From: RYN-230 sp036497945 | Lineage (GTDB): Bacteria; Actinomycetota; Actinomycetes; Streptosporangiales; Streptosporangiaceae | Direction of reading: 5' to 3' | NCBI GenBank assembly: GCA_036497945.1 | Contig: DASXIN010000150.1 | Coordinates: forward strand, 1-64,000 | Length of the DNA stretch: 64,000 bases | Shown: piece after piece, positions 1 to 7,614 of the stretch | How positions within the stretch are numbered: the stretch's first letter is position 1 | How the letters are laid out: each line of letters starts with the position of its first letter | Notes under the pieces: model-generated | What the model saw: only the letters and a program-made list of their open reading frames with translations | Database searches by the model: none | What the model was told of the DNA's origin: nothing | Translations under genes and position numbers: made by a program

Positions 1-1
1 C

Positions 2-88
2 ATCCTGCACGGATGCCTGAAAACCCGCACCCTCTACGACGAAGCCACCGCCTGGTCCCACCGGGGAACAAAACAGGCTGCCGCTTGA
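2..88 (+). CDS. C-terminal end of a transposase-like ORF (partial)
   Basis: An open frame enters from the left edge and stops at TGA 86-88, giving 28 residues that end in AWSHRGTKQAAA. The pattern HGCLKTRTLYDEATAW resembles the tails of some actinobacterial IS transposases. That resemblance is from memory and too short to be decisive. The start and all catalytic residues lie outside the window. It could also be the tail of an unrelated hypothetical protein. Confidence 0.4.
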   Translation: MLHGCLKTRTLYDEATAWSHRGTKQAAA

Positions 89-377
89 CACCCAAGCTCC
101 TGGGATGTCTTCAGGGATGACAGACCTGGAATCTGGGATAAACTACCGTTTGTGTCTATGACCCGAAGTGTAGAACAACCCGCTAGTGGCGTAAGTGCCG
201 GCCGGTCTGGTCGGTGGCCCGTGATGGGCGCTGGCGGCGCAGGCGCCATCTTTCACCGGCGGCAAGCTGCAAGAAAGGAGGGTAGGCGGACCGGCAGGGG
301 CGGGGTCATTCGCCGCATGAACCCGCCCGCACGCAACTCCAGGCAACTCCTCATGCCCCGATCTCGAAAGGAACGTC

Positions 378-668
378 ATGTTCGCTCAAGTCAACTCGGT
401 GCAAACGGCAGCCGACAAGCTTGCCGGTCTCGTCAAGTGGGCCGAGGAACAGCTCCCGGCTTTCCGTGAAACTGCTCCCGGGTTCAAGGGCTTCTACCTG
501 CTTGCTGACCGTCAGAGCGGCAAGGTCATGACCATCTCCTTGTGGGACAGCGACGATGACCTGCGACAAAACGAAGCCCGAGGCGCCCAGGTACGTGAGG
601 AGGCGAGTTCGGAGCTGGGCGTTGCCTCTCCTCCTGTTGACATCTATGAGGTATTGCTACAGGCATGA
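378..668 (+). CDS. small ABM-fold (antibiotic biosynthesis monooxygenase-like) protein
   Basis: A 96-residue protein with the layout of a dimeric alpha/beta-barrel (ABM-type) protein: an N-terminal helix rich in charged residues, then GFYLLADRQSGKVMTISLW, which fits the conserved central strands of this fold, and a C-terminal strand DIYEVLLQA. ABM proteins include small heme-degrading and quinol monooxygenases, but many have no known substrate and no catalytic residue can be assigned here. The ATG follows an AAAGGAA ribosome-binding site by a normal distance. It stands alone, upstream of a decayed transporter and a TetR gene. The fold call is fairly safe; the function is unknown. Confidence 0.65.
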   Translation: MFAQVNSVQTAADKLAGLVKWAEEQLPAFRETAPGFKGFYLLADRQSGKVMTISLWDSDDDLRQNEARGAQVREEASSELGVASPPVDIYEVLLQA

Positions 669-671
669 CCT

Positions 672-915
672 GCCACCGGGCCGGCACCGGCCACCGGTTC
701 GCCCCAGCATGGATCGAGCTGCCCGGCTGCGGTGCGGACATCGCCCTGGCCACGCCATGAGCGTCGCCCTCGGCGCCCTGTCCGGGGAGCAGGCCGGTGC
801 CGGCCCGGGCCTGATGCGAGCCCTTCGTCAGCTGGGCCGTGCGATCGGCGTGGCCGTTCCCGGCACTGTGTCGGCTCCGGCCAGCCGGCCGCCGCGCCGG
901 CCTGTGAGCAAAGAT
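672..915 (+). pseudogene. remnant of a DHA2-type MFS drug exporter (C-terminal end)
   Basis: Two neighbouring frames together read like the last membrane segments of an EmrB/QacA-type exporter. One frame gives LPGCGADIALATP and stops at 758-760. The next, from ATG 757, gives MSVALGALSGEQAGAG and then RALRQLGRAIGVAVPGT. Family members carry a GALPxExAGxGSGxxxxxRQxGGAxGVAVLGT-like signature at this place. The break between frames and the loss of the upstream roughly 400 residues show that this is a relic. It sits directly before a TetR gene, the usual partner of such exporters, so it was probably once the pump that the regulator controlled. Confidence 0.6.
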
Positions 916-922
916 CAACCCA

Positions 923-1549
923 ATGAGCGCACCGACTAATCCGCCCCCCGGTCTCCGGGAACGCAAGAAGATCAAGCTGCGTCGCGCCATCCAGACCGCG
1001 GCGCTGCGCCTTTTCGAGACCCAGGGCTACGAGCACACGACCGTCGAGCAGATCGCCGAGGCCGCCGAGACCTCCACCACCACCTTCTACCGCTACTTCC
1101 CCACCAAGGAAGACGTCGTGCTCGACAACGACGCCTCCCCCCTCTTCGAAGCCACCGTCGCCACGCGACCCGCCGGCGAGCCCCTGACCGCGACCATCCG
1201 CGCCGCCATGGCCGCGGTCGTGGCCGCGGCCGAAGCCGACCGTGACCTAACCCTCGCCCGTATGCGGCTCGTCGGGACCGTCCCGGCCCTCGAAGCTCGT
1301 TACGCCGGGCAGGAGCGCAGGACCATCGACCTCCTGACCCACCTGCTCGCCAGCCGCACCGGCCGCCCCGCCGACGATTACCAGCTCGAACTCATCGCCT
1401 TCGTGCTCGCCGCCGTCCTGTTCACCGCTTCCCGCCGATGGGTAGCCGAACAAGGCGCTACCCCGCTCACCATCCTGGTCGACCAAGCCCTCACCACCAT
1501 CGAACCCCTCCTGGCCGCGCTCGAACACCCCGCCCGAACACTGCCATGA
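923..1549 (+). CDS. TetR/AcrR family transcriptional regulator
   Basis: A 208-residue one-component repressor. Residues 12-65 form the TetR DNA-binding domain: RERKKIKLRRAIQTAALRLF, then the helix-turn-helix TTVEQIAEAAETSTTTFYRYF and the KEDVV motif that follows it. The remaining 140 residues form the all-helical ligand/dimer domain, with no recognisable ligand signature. The start ATG overlaps the end of the frame holding the exporter remnant, which suggests an old exporter-regulator pair. With the pump destroyed, the repressor is either orphaned or acts elsewhere. Confidence 0.88.
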   Translation: MSAPTNPPPGLRERKKIKLRRAIQTAALRLFETQGYEHTTVEQIAEAAETSTTTFYRYFPTKEDVVLDNDASPLFEATVATRPAGEPLTATIRAAMAAVVAAAEADRDLTLARMRLVGTVPALEARYAGQERRTIDLLTHLLASRTGRPADDYQLELIAFVLAAVLFTASRRWVAEQGATPLTILVDQALTTIEPLLAALEHPARTLP

Positions 1550-1920
1550 CCTTCCGATGAGTGGCCCGCACAGGGCGGGAAGTAGTCCGGCGAGTGCACC
1601 GCTGGGGAGGGCAGCGGCAAACCCGCCCGAGGCAGGCGAGTATCGCTACGGCCAGGGGAGACGTGCCTGGGAGCGGCCGGGCTGACGGCCAGGAAGATCC
1701 TGGCGAGAGCCGTACGGTCATCGCAGAGCGCCTGCGGTTGCCTGACGGGGTTGCCCGCCTTGACGGACCAGGCTGATGGCTTGGCCAGGCTACCTGAGTC
1801 CCCCTGGAGCGCGCGGCAACGATGATGGCAGTGCGCGGCGAGTGGCGAAGGCCGTCAAGCTGCAACGCGCCCTAAGCCGCGCGATGTGGCGACCTGAGGC
1901 CATCTCCTGAAGGGAGAGAG
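1550..1920. other. gene-free stretch
   Basis: This 371-base gap between the TetR gene and the DUF1622 gene shows no protein with family-like patterns in any frame, no RNA gene and no strong hairpin. A purine-rich GAAGGGAGAGAG just before 1921 is the ribosome-binding site of the next gene. Confidence 0.5.
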
Positions 1921-2280
1921 ATGTCCTACAACGACATTGTTGAGAAGATCGGGATGATCGTCGACGGCGCGGGGGTCGTCGTCATCGTCGTCGGCGGAGT
2001 GATCGCATTCGGGGTCGCCGCCGTTCGGCTCACCCATCGCGAGGCCGACGTCTACCGCCGGTTTCGTCAACGTCTCGGCCAGACCATCCTGCTGGGATTG
2101 GAGCTGCTTGTGGCCGGCGACATCGTCCGCACCGTGGCCGCGCAACCCAATCTCCGCAGCGTGGCAATACTCGGCGGGATCGTCCTCATCCGCACGTTCC
2201 TGAGCTTCTCGCTGGAGGTCGAGATAACCGGCCGCTGGCCATGGCAGCAGAAGCGCACTGCCGCACCCCCGCAAAGTTAA
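1921..2280 (+). CDS. DUF1622 family membrane protein
   Basis: A 119-residue integral membrane protein with three predicted helices (about 17-35, 57-74 and 80-102), separated by a short charged loop containing YRRFRQRLGQTILLGLELLVAGD. That central pattern and the overall length fit DUF1622, a family of small membrane proteins of unknown role. The start ATG has a strong GGGAGAG ribosome-binding site. It appears to be a single-gene unit. Confidence 0.8.
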   Translation: MSYNDIVEKIGMIVDGAGVVVIVVGGVIAFGVAAVRLTHREADVYRRFRQRLGQTILLGLELLVAGDIVRTVAAQPNLRSVAILGGIVLIRTFLSFSLEVEITGRWPWQQKRTAAPPQS

Positions 2281-2443
2281 CCAGGCCCTGCGGTCGGGAA
2301 GGGCGGAGGAGTTGGCCTGCGCCCAGGCGCAGGCGGCCCGGGCGCTGGTGAAGAAGTTGATGTACCCGCAGGTGCGGTCCTCTGCGTGACAGCGCTCGAC
2401 GCCGGCCGTCATCGCCTACCTGGAAGCCCGCTAAGCGCGACGT

Positions 2444-2701
2444 TCAGTTCCGGTCTACGACGTACGTGCCTCGCTGCGGGACCGTTCGGACGAGACCCTC
2501 GTCTCGCAGGACGGCGACGGCCCGGCGGGCGGTTTCCCGGGCCACCTCGAACGTCTCACCGAGTTCCTTCTCGCTCGGCAGTGGATCGATCTCGGGCCGG
2601 AAGTCGCCTGCCTCGATCCGCTCGCGCAGCCAGTTCGCTATCTGCCGGTAAGGCGGCTCAGCGGCGCGAGGGTTGATCTTGGGCGGCTCCACGATGATCA
2701 A
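2444..2701 (-). CDS. GntR-family regulator, DNA-binding domain only
   Basis: A winged-helix protein of about 85 residues consisting almost only of the GntR N-terminal domain: PPYRQIANWLRERIEAGDF, LPSEKELGETFEVARETARR, and VLRDEGLVRTVPQRGTYV. There is no ligand-binding C-terminal domain, as in the short GntR regulators common beside XRE/DUF397-type genes of actinomycetes. The frame is open back to 2785, but that start would place the operator repeats inside the gene. I therefore prefer TTG 2701 or GTG 2692, just after an AGGT. It is divergent from the 2810 gene and probably represses both promoters. Confidence 0.8.
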   Translation of the reverse strand: MIIVEPPKINPRAAEPPYRQIANWLRERIEAGDFRPEIDPLPSEKELGETFEVARETARRAVAVLRDEGLVRTVPQRGTYVVDRN

Positions 2702-2710
2702 CGTACCTGG

Positions 2711-2758
2711 ACGTCTATGCAGTTCAACGTGGGTAGACGTGGATAGACGTATAGATGT
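2711..2758. promoter_or_regulatory. candidate GntR operator cluster
   Basis: The spacer holds ACGTCTAT (2711-2718), its perfect inverse ATAGACGT (2743-2750), and a direct-repeat series TAGACGT (2734-2740), TAGACGT (2744-2750) and TAGATGT (2752-2758). The cluster lies between the divergent GntR gene and the 2810 gene, where autoregulatory operators are expected. Binding is inferred. Confidence 0.6.
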
Positions 2759-2809
2759 AGTGTACTGACTGCGCAGCGAAATCAAGCAGGCAGTCCCTGG
2801 AGAGGAATC

Positions 2810-3088
2810 GTGGATATAGCACCGGACCGGAATGCCGCACCGTTAGCCGCTGGTGTCCGCCCGGGCGCACCGACGTCTGACGTGCTGGCCAACCCCGGCC
2901 TGGTCCTGGCCGAGTTGCAGGACAGATTCAGTGGCGTGTGGCAGATCGAGATTGCCGAGCCAGCCAGCTTCATAGCCATCCGGCGGCCGACGCCGACCGC
3001 GCAGGACATCCTCGTGGCCCACTCCCTGGCCGAATTGGAGCGGAAACTGATGGCTGAGAGCAACTCCCGCGCAGGCACCTCGACGTGA
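2810..3088 (+). CDS. small hypothetical protein, partner of DUF397-like gene
   Basis: A 92-residue soluble protein starting at GTG 2810 after a GGAGAGGA ribosome-binding site. I do not recognise a family. Its middle reads as one small alpha/beta unit (LAELQDRFSGVWQIEIAEPASFIAIRR), followed by a helix LAELERKLMAES. It overlaps the next gene by GTGA, so the two are translationally coupled. Context (GntR in front, DUF397-like behind) places it in the class of small actinobacterial regulator-associated modules of unknown role. Confidence 0.6.
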   Translation: MDIAPDRNAAPLAAGVRPGAPTSDVLANPGLVLAELQDRFSGVWQIEIAEPASFIAIRRPTPTAQDILVAHSLAELERKLMAESNSRAGTST

Positions 3089-3276
3089 GCATCGAGGCCG
3101 TGCCGTGCCCGCAACCGGGGGCCGTGGACCTCCGAGCCAGCCACCATCCACCCGGCGACGAGGTGCTGCATTGCTCGGCAGCGGAGTGGGCAGAGTTCCT
3201 TGCCGCCGTTAAGAACGGCAAGTTCGATCAGCTCAGCCAGCGAGACCCTCGGGTGACCCACAGGCCCGGACACTGA
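3085..3276 (+). CDS. DUF397-like small protein
   Basis: A 63-residue protein whose core VLHCSAAEWAEFLAAVKNGKFD matches the end of DUF397 proteins, where a short strand is followed by a W/F-rich helix and a VKxGxFD turn. DUF397 proteins are small partners of XRE/GntR regulators in actinomycetes and have been linked to development. The usual N-terminal half is not evident. The GTG start overlaps the stop of the previous gene. Confidence 0.6.
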   Translation: MSIEAVPCPQPGAVDLRASHHPPGDEVLHCSAAEWAEFLAAVKNGKFDQLSQRDPRVTHRPGH

Positions 3277-3285
3277 CCACCGGAC

Positions 3286-3513
3286 TTACATCCGCGGCGG
3301 ATCGGTGTAACGGCGCTGCTCGCTCACCTCGGTGGCCGCCTGCTGGCGCCGCCGCAGGTACATCATGCCGATGGCTACGCACAGGCCGGCCACCCCGCCA
3401 ATCATCAGGATGACCCCGATGACCTGCAAGTCGACGTTCTTCGGAGTCCAGGTGACGGCGAAGCGGAGGATCGCGCCGATGATGATCAGTGCAATGCTTC
3501 CGCCAATGGTCAC
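3286..3513 (-). CDS. DUF6458 family small membrane protein
   Basis: A 75-residue protein with two membrane helices (about 4-21 and 30-52). The pattern GGSIALIIIGAILRFAVTW, then VIGVILMIGGVAGL and a short basic cytoplasmic tail (YLRRRQQ), matches the DUF6458 layout. Its function is unknown. It is a lone gene converging on the DUF397-like gene. Confidence 0.8.
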   Translation of the reverse strand: MTIGGSIALIIIGAILRFAVTWTPKNVDLQVIGVILMIGGVAGLCVAIGMMYLRRRQQAATEVSEQRRYTDPPRM

Positions 3514-3594
3514 TGGCGGCCTCCTCTCGGCTCACACCACGCAGCCTTTCGGCTCACGCCACACAAACGTCCCGGCTCATGCTGCCCAGCGCAA

Positions 3595-3668
3595 CCCGGC
3601 TGGCGGCTTACCGCCCGCCTGGCACCTTACGGCCCCGCTCACGGCTTACCGCCCGGCTGGCGGCTTAC
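3595..3668. repeat. 17-bp direct repeat pair
   Basis: CCCGGCTGGCGGCTTAC is found twice, at 3595-3611 and 3652-3668, 57 bp apart start to start. Part of each copy can fold as GGCGG-CTTA-CCGCC. No function is known. Confidence 0.6.
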
Positions 3669-3706
3669 GCCTTGATGGACTATGGCGGTCCGGGCCGCAG
3701 GCTGCC

Positions 3707-3723
3707 TCACCCGTGAGGGGTGA
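3707..3723. promoter_or_regulatory. dyad copy 1, TCACCC-GTGAG-GGGTGA
   Basis: A perfect 6+6 dyad extendable to 7+7 (CTCACCC/GGGTGAG, 3706-3724). The loop can also pair differently as CCTCAC-CC-GTGAGG. It lies 280 bp before the 4004 gene. One of eight copies in this block. Confidence 0.6.
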
Positions 3724-3866
3724 GCCGGCCGGCCTCACCCGTGCCCAGCCCAGACCGGTCCCGCCGACCAGGTAATTGCCCTAGTCCAGGATGTGCGCAA
3801 TCACCCAAATCCCCGGCCCGGGCGGAATTCCGGCCCGTCCCGGGTCCGGCTTCACCCGGTCGGCTT

Positions 3867-3883
3867 TCACCCGGTCCGGGGGA
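3867..3883. promoter_or_regulatory. dyad copy 2, TCACCC-GGTCC-GGGGGA
   Basis: One mismatch to the TCACCC-N5-GGGTGA consensus, 120 bp upstream of the GTG of the 4004 gene. Confidence 0.4.
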
Positions 3884-4003
3884 GGCGGCTACCCGGCCGG
3901 CTCAGCGACGGTGAACTAGCCTGCCGCCGAGGGGCACCCGCAACCGGGGGGCACAGGTGCCCAACGGCGGCAGGCTTGCCCACGGTCCGACGGAGGTGAC
4001 CTG

Positions 4004-5404
4004 GTGTCCGAGGTCGGCGGTAACGCAGGCGGTAACACACCGGACGGCATGACCCCTACTAGCACTGGCCTCACCGGGGAGGAGCGGGAGGAACTCGAGC
4101 GGCTGCGCACCGAGGTCTTCGAGCTGCGGAGCCGGCCAGCGCCACCGGCGCCACCCCAGCGCCACCGGGTCAGCTGGCGTACCCCGGTAGCCGCGGTGCT
4201 CATCGTGCTCGGCTGCATCCTGGCCCCGATCTCGGTGATCGCGATATGGACCGCGAACCAGGTCTCTGACACCAACCGGTACGTGGAGAACGTGAGCCCG
4301 CTGATCCACGAGCCTGCCATCCAGGCGGCGCTGACGAACAAGATCAGCGCGCAGATCGATGCGCACCTGCCCATCCAGACGCTCACCAATCAGGCAGCGG
4401 ACACCCTGTCCAGCAAGGGCTTCACCCGGGTCGGCACATTGCTGCACTCGTTCTCCGGCTCGCTGGCCAGCGCGGTGCAGGGCTTCATCCACACCCAGGT
4501 AGCCAAGATCGTCAAAAGCCAGCAGGTCGCCAACCTGTGGGTGCAGCTGAACCGGAGAGTGCATGCCCAGCTGGTGAATGCACTGTCCGGCCAAGGTGGT
4601 AATCAGGCGGCCATCACGACCAGCAACGGCAAGGTCGTGCTGAACCTCGGCCCGTTCGTCGCCCTGGTCAAGACGAAGCTGGCCGCCCGGGGCCTCACCA
4701 TTGTCAACTCCATCCCGGCGATCAACCCGCAGTTTGCCCTGTTCCAGGACAAGTACCTGGTCCAGGCGCAGTCCGGGTACCGGCTGCTCAACCGCCTGAA
4801 GATCGTCTTGCCGATCGTCACGCTGCTGCTCCTGGGCGCCGGGATCTATCTGGCGCGCAGCCACCGGCGGGCAACCGTCGGCGCCGGGCTCGGCCTTGCC
4901 GCCTCCATGCTGGTGCTCGGCATCGCGCTGGCCATCGCGCGGAGCATCTACCTGAACAGCGTGCCGAGCAATGTGCTGCCGAGCGACGCGGCGGCCGTGC
5001 TGTACGACACCCTGGTCCGGTTCATCAAGGACGGGCTGCGCATCTTGCTCGTCGTCGGCCTGCTCGTAGCCATCGCCGCGTTCTTCACCGGCCCCTCGGT
5101 CACCGCCGTCCGCACCCGGCAGGGGCTGAGCCGTGGCCTGGGCTGGCTACGGTCCAGCGGCGAGCGGGCCGGGGTGCGCACCGGCCCAGTCGGCTCCTGG
5201 ACGTACCAGCACCGCACCGCGCTGCGGATCAGCGCAGTGGCCCTGTTCGCCATAATCTTCGTGTTCCTGTCCACCCCGAGCGCCGCCTCGGCGATCACCC
5301 TGGCCATCCTGCTGCTCGTCGTGCTCGGCCTGATCGAGCTCATCGGGCGTCCCCCGGCGCAGGGCCCAGGGCAGGCCCAGGCGGCCGGCCACGGCGACAG
5401 CTAG
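4004..5404 (+). CDS. multi-pass membrane protein of unknown function
   Basis: A 466-residue membrane protein. A charged segment near residues 24-44 (GEEREELERLRTEVFELR) looks like a short coiled coil. Residues 61-83 form the first helix, followed by an extracytoplasmic domain of nearly 190 residues without cysteines. Five more hydrophobic segments fill the C-terminal half (about 265-450), and a short polar tail ends the protein. This layout is seen in uncharacterised actinobacterial integral membrane proteins; I cannot name a family. The GTG start is backed by GGAGGTGA. The next gene begins 4 bases after its stop, so the two form an operon. Confidence 0.7.
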   Translation: MSEVGGNAGGNTPDGMTPTSTGLTGEEREELERLRTEVFELRSRPAPPAPPQRHRVSWRTPVAAVLIVLGCILAPISVIAIWTANQVSDTNRYVENVSPLIHEPAIQAALTNKISAQIDAHLPIQTLTNQAADTLSSKGFTRVGTLLHSFSGSLASAVQGFIHTQVAKIVKSQQVANLWVQLNRRVHAQLVNALSGQGGNQAAITTSNGKVVLNLGPFVALVKTKLAARGLTIVNSIPAINPQFALFQDKYLVQAQSGYRLLNRLKIVLPIVTLLLLGAGIYLARSHRRATVGAGLGLAASMLVLGIALAIARSIYLNSVPSNVLPSDAAAVLYDTLVRFIKDGLRILLVVGLLVAIAAFFTGPSVTAVRTRQGLSRGLGWLRSSGERAGVRTGPVGSWTYQHRTALRISAVALFAIIFVFLSTPSAASAITLAILLLVVLGLIELIGRPPAQGPGQAQAAGHGDS

Positions 5405-5408
5405 CTCC

Positions 5409-6074
5409 ATGCTCGTCGCCCAAGCGGCCGGCTTGGCCGTGCTCGCCGCGATCTCCCCGACGGCGCTGCTGGTGGCCGCGGTCTACCTCGGCACGGCCCG
5501 GCCCCGGCAAACCCTGCTGTTTTACCTGATCGGCGCGCTGGTGATGAGCACCGTGATGGGCGCCGTGGTGCTGGTCCTGCTGCGGGCCGGTGGTTTCAGC
5601 CTGTCGCACCACCGGACGCCCCGCTACGAGCTGCGGCTGATCCTGGGCATCCTGCTGCTGGCCGGCGGGGTGGTGCTGGCCCGGCGGAAGCGGAAACCGC
5701 CCGACCCGGACAAGCCGCAGACTGGGCTGACCGCCCGGCTGGTGGCCAACCCGGCGCCGTACACCGCGTTCCTGGCCGGCATCCTGATCTTCGCGCCGGG
5801 CCTGACCTTTATCGCCGCGATCCAGGTGGTGGCGACGGCACAGGCCAGCCTGGACGTGACCGTCACCGCGCTGGCGGTGATCATAGTCATCAACGCCTCA
5901 CTGGTCTGGCTGCCGCTGCTCGCCTACCTGGCCGCACCTGGCCCAACCACCCGCCTGCTGGTAGCGTTCAACGCTTGGCTGCGCCGGAACGGCCGGCTGA
6001 TCCTGGCCGCAGCCATGATCGCCGCCGGGCTCATTGTGGCCATCAATGGGCTCATTGGTGTCCTCTCGAAATGA
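5409..6074 (+). CDS. GAP family (Sap/sulfolipid-1-addressing) membrane protein
   Basis: A 221-residue protein with six predicted helices. The order ISPTALLVAAVYL near the N-terminus, a cytoplasmic basic loop (ARRKRKPPDPDK), then a second set of helices agrees with the GAP (Gap/Sap, LysE-superfamily-like) proteins of actinobacteria. Some mycobacterial members help bring glycolipids to the surface; the substrate here is unknown. It follows the 4004 gene by 4 bases and is probably co-transcribed with it. Confidence 0.7.
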   Translation: MLVAQAAGLAVLAAISPTALLVAAVYLGTARPRQTLLFYLIGALVMSTVMGAVVLVLLRAGGFSLSHHRTPRYELRLILGILLLAGGVVLARRKRKPPDPDKPQTGLTARLVANPAPYTAFLAGILIFAPGLTFIAAIQVVATAQASLDVTVTALAVIIVINASLVWLPLLAYLAAPGPTTRLLVAFNAWLRRNGRLILAAAMIAAGLIVAINGLIGVLSK

Positions 6075-6177
6075 GCGACGCCAAACCGCGCGGCTGGGTG
6101 GGCTGGGTCAGTCGCCCTGGACATCCTGGTCAGCTACGCGCTGGCCATGCACGGCCGGGAAATGAAAGCGATCTGAT

Positions 6178-7038
6178 TTAGCCGGGCCGGCTGTCCTGGC
6201 CGCTGGTCGGCTCCGACTCGCCCTGCCCAGCCGCCGGGCGGGCCGCACCGGGGCGCCGCCGCGCGGTACCCGGCGGCCCGAGCCGGGTCAGCCCGGACGC
6301 CCCGGCCCGCCGGGTGCGGGCGCGCTGCGCCCCGGCCGGCCCGCGCGCGGTCCGCTGAGCCGGCCGGCCCGCGCCGCGGAAGCCCGCGACCAGCCGGGCA
6401 ACCAGGGTGGCCAGGAAGATCTGGCCGGTGATCGCCTCGATCACGGCGAATGCCTGGCCGCCGCTGGCCGCCGCGGTGTAATCGCCGTAGCCGAGCGTGG
6501 TCAGCGTGACGAAGCTGAAGTACTGGAAGGTCCGGGTGTCACCCATGCGCCCGTTCGCAAAGAACGTGTCCCCGCTGAAGTGGTACATCGCTGCGTACAC
6601 CGCGGCGAACATCAGGCCCAGGACCAGGTACGCGCTGAGCGCCCCGTAGATGCTCTGCAGGGTGATGTCGGGCCGGTCCAGCACCCGGCGCACGATGAGC
6701 ACCGCGGACAGCAACAGGATCAGCGCGGTCCATGCATTCGCAACGCCGGCGCCTGGCCCGTCGTTGTCCAGCGCCAGAAGTACCACCGACAGCACGGAAC
6801 CAGCCAGCACGACGATGCTGGCGATCCGGGTAGCCCTGGGCCCCAACTGGCCGTTTCGCAATGCGATCAGCACCACCGCCAGGAACAGCAGTATCTGGAA
6901 CGCATTGATCAGGACACCCTTGGTGAACGCGGACAGCAGGTAGGTGAAAACCAGGACGAGCAGCAGCAGGCCGGTCCGTTGCGCGATGCCCGGCCGGAAC
7001 CCGGCCAGCGCGGAGCGCGATTCCAGCCGGGTCGTCAT
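6178..7038 (-). CDS. potassium channel family protein (one pore domain)
   Basis: A 286-residue protein with about six membrane helices followed by a 65-residue basic, Pro/Gly/Arg-rich cytoplasmic tail. A pore helix and selectivity filter are clear at residues 175-186, ending TTLGYGD, after helix 5 and before a last helix (about 194-216). GYGD is diagnostic of K+ selectivity. There is no RCK domain, so gating may depend on the membrane part or the tail. The frame is open to a GTG at 7077. I prefer ATG 7038 because the upstream dyad (7074-7090) would otherwise overlap the gene start. Confidence 0.82.
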   Translation of the reverse strand: MTTRLESRSALAGFRPGIAQRTGLLLLVLVFTYLLSAFTKGVLINAFQILLFLAVVLIALRNGQLGPRATRIASIVVLAGSVLSVVLLALDNDGPGAGVANAWTALILLLSAVLIVRRVLDRPDITLQSIYGALSAYLVLGLMFAAVYAAMYHFSGDTFFANGRMGDTRTFQYFSFVTLTTLGYGDYTAAASGGQAFAVIEAITGQIFLATLVARLVAGFRGAGRPAQRTARGPAGAQRARTRRAGASGLTRLGPPGTARRRPGAARPAAGQGESEPTSGQDSRPG

Positions 7039-7073
7039 GGCGCAAGCCTGGGCCGGGCTGATCAGCTTCCGCT

Positions 7074-7090
7074 TCACCCGTCCGGGGTGG
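7074..7090. promoter_or_regulatory. dyad copy 3, TCACCC-GTCCG-GGGTGG
   Basis: One mismatch to consensus. Its inner edge is 35 bases upstream of the preferred ATG (7038) of the minus-strand channel gene, the same spacing as copy 6 before the 17369 gene. Confidence 0.5.
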
Positions 7091-7119
7091 CCTGGAATAT
7101 GATCGTGGCCGGATGGCCG

Positions 7120-7614
7120 TCAGGCGGACTGCTGGCCGTGCAGGGCCTCCTGGAGGTCCTGCTCGCCTTGCTTGGACAGCGAGGACTTAAGCACCGTGCC
7201 GCCGAACCGGCTGAGTGCGTCCGTCGCCTTGTCCGGAGTCACCTTCTCCACCATCAGGAACAGCGACGAGGTGCCCGGCTTGAGCATCCCGCGCACCTGC
7301 TCCTGGAACTCGCGGTCGATGCCCGACTTGGTGATCTTCCCCATCAGCGCGCCCATGCCCGCGCCAATGGCCAGGCCGAAGAACGGGATGAAGAACAGCA
7401 GGCCGAACAGCAGCCCCCAGAACATCCCCCAGGTCGCCCCGGCACCCACCGGATGATGGCTGGTGTGCACGTGGAACTTGCCCTCTTCGTCGCGGACGAT
7501 GACCGCGATGGCGTCGGGCTCGATGATGAGATCCCTGGCCAGCCGACGGGCCTCGTCGGCCGCCATCTCGGCTGTCCCCTCGTCGGGGTAGCCAATGGCA
7601 ATGAGGTCAGCCAT
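7120..7614 (-). CDS. DUF1269 domain membrane-associated protein
   Basis: A 164-residue protein. It begins MADLIAIGYPDEGTAEMAAD, continues through IVRDEEGKFHVHTSHHP and has a glycine-rich hydrophobic hairpin (about 58-95) with repeated small residues (GLAIGAGMGALMGK), then a C-terminal domain ending LSKQGEQDLQEAL. This is the DUF1269 architecture: a small alpha/beta domain that senses or contacts something while two helices insert in the membrane. Function is unknown, though such genes are common in actinobacterial stress islands. A GAGGGAAGG ribosome-binding site precedes the ATG. The upstream STAS reading frame runs through its first 271 bases. Confidence 0.82.
   Translation of the reverse strand: MADLIAIGYPDEGTAEMAADEARRLARDLIIEPDAIAVIVRDEEGKFHVHTSHHPVGAGATWGMFWGLLFGLLFFIPFFGLAIGAGMGALMGKITKSGIDREFQEQVRGMLKPGTSSLFLMVEKVTPDKATDALSRFGGTVLKSSLSKQGEQDLQEALHGQQSA

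Larger units (their letters stand above)
3514..4003. other. intergenic stretch with short repeats and dyads
   Basis: These 490 bases hold no convincing gene. A 17-bp unit, CCCGGCTGGCGGCTTAC, occurs at 3595-3611 and again at 3652-3668, with related TTACCGCC and TTACGGCC strings between. Further right are two copies of the TCACCC-N5-GGGTGA dyad. The start region of the 4004 gene carries GGAGGTGACCTG before its GTG. Confidence 0.6.

Noticed and set aside
2281..2420. Protein-like strings after DUF1622 (RAEELACAQAQAARALVKKL, then AVIAYLEAR in another frame).
   Set aside because: They may be a gene remnant, but they are too short and unrecognised to annotate.
6075..6177. Short string ILVSYALAMHGREMKAI before the channel gene.
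   Set aside because: A 30-codon frame without start or ribosome-binding site; it could be a relic but is not supportable.
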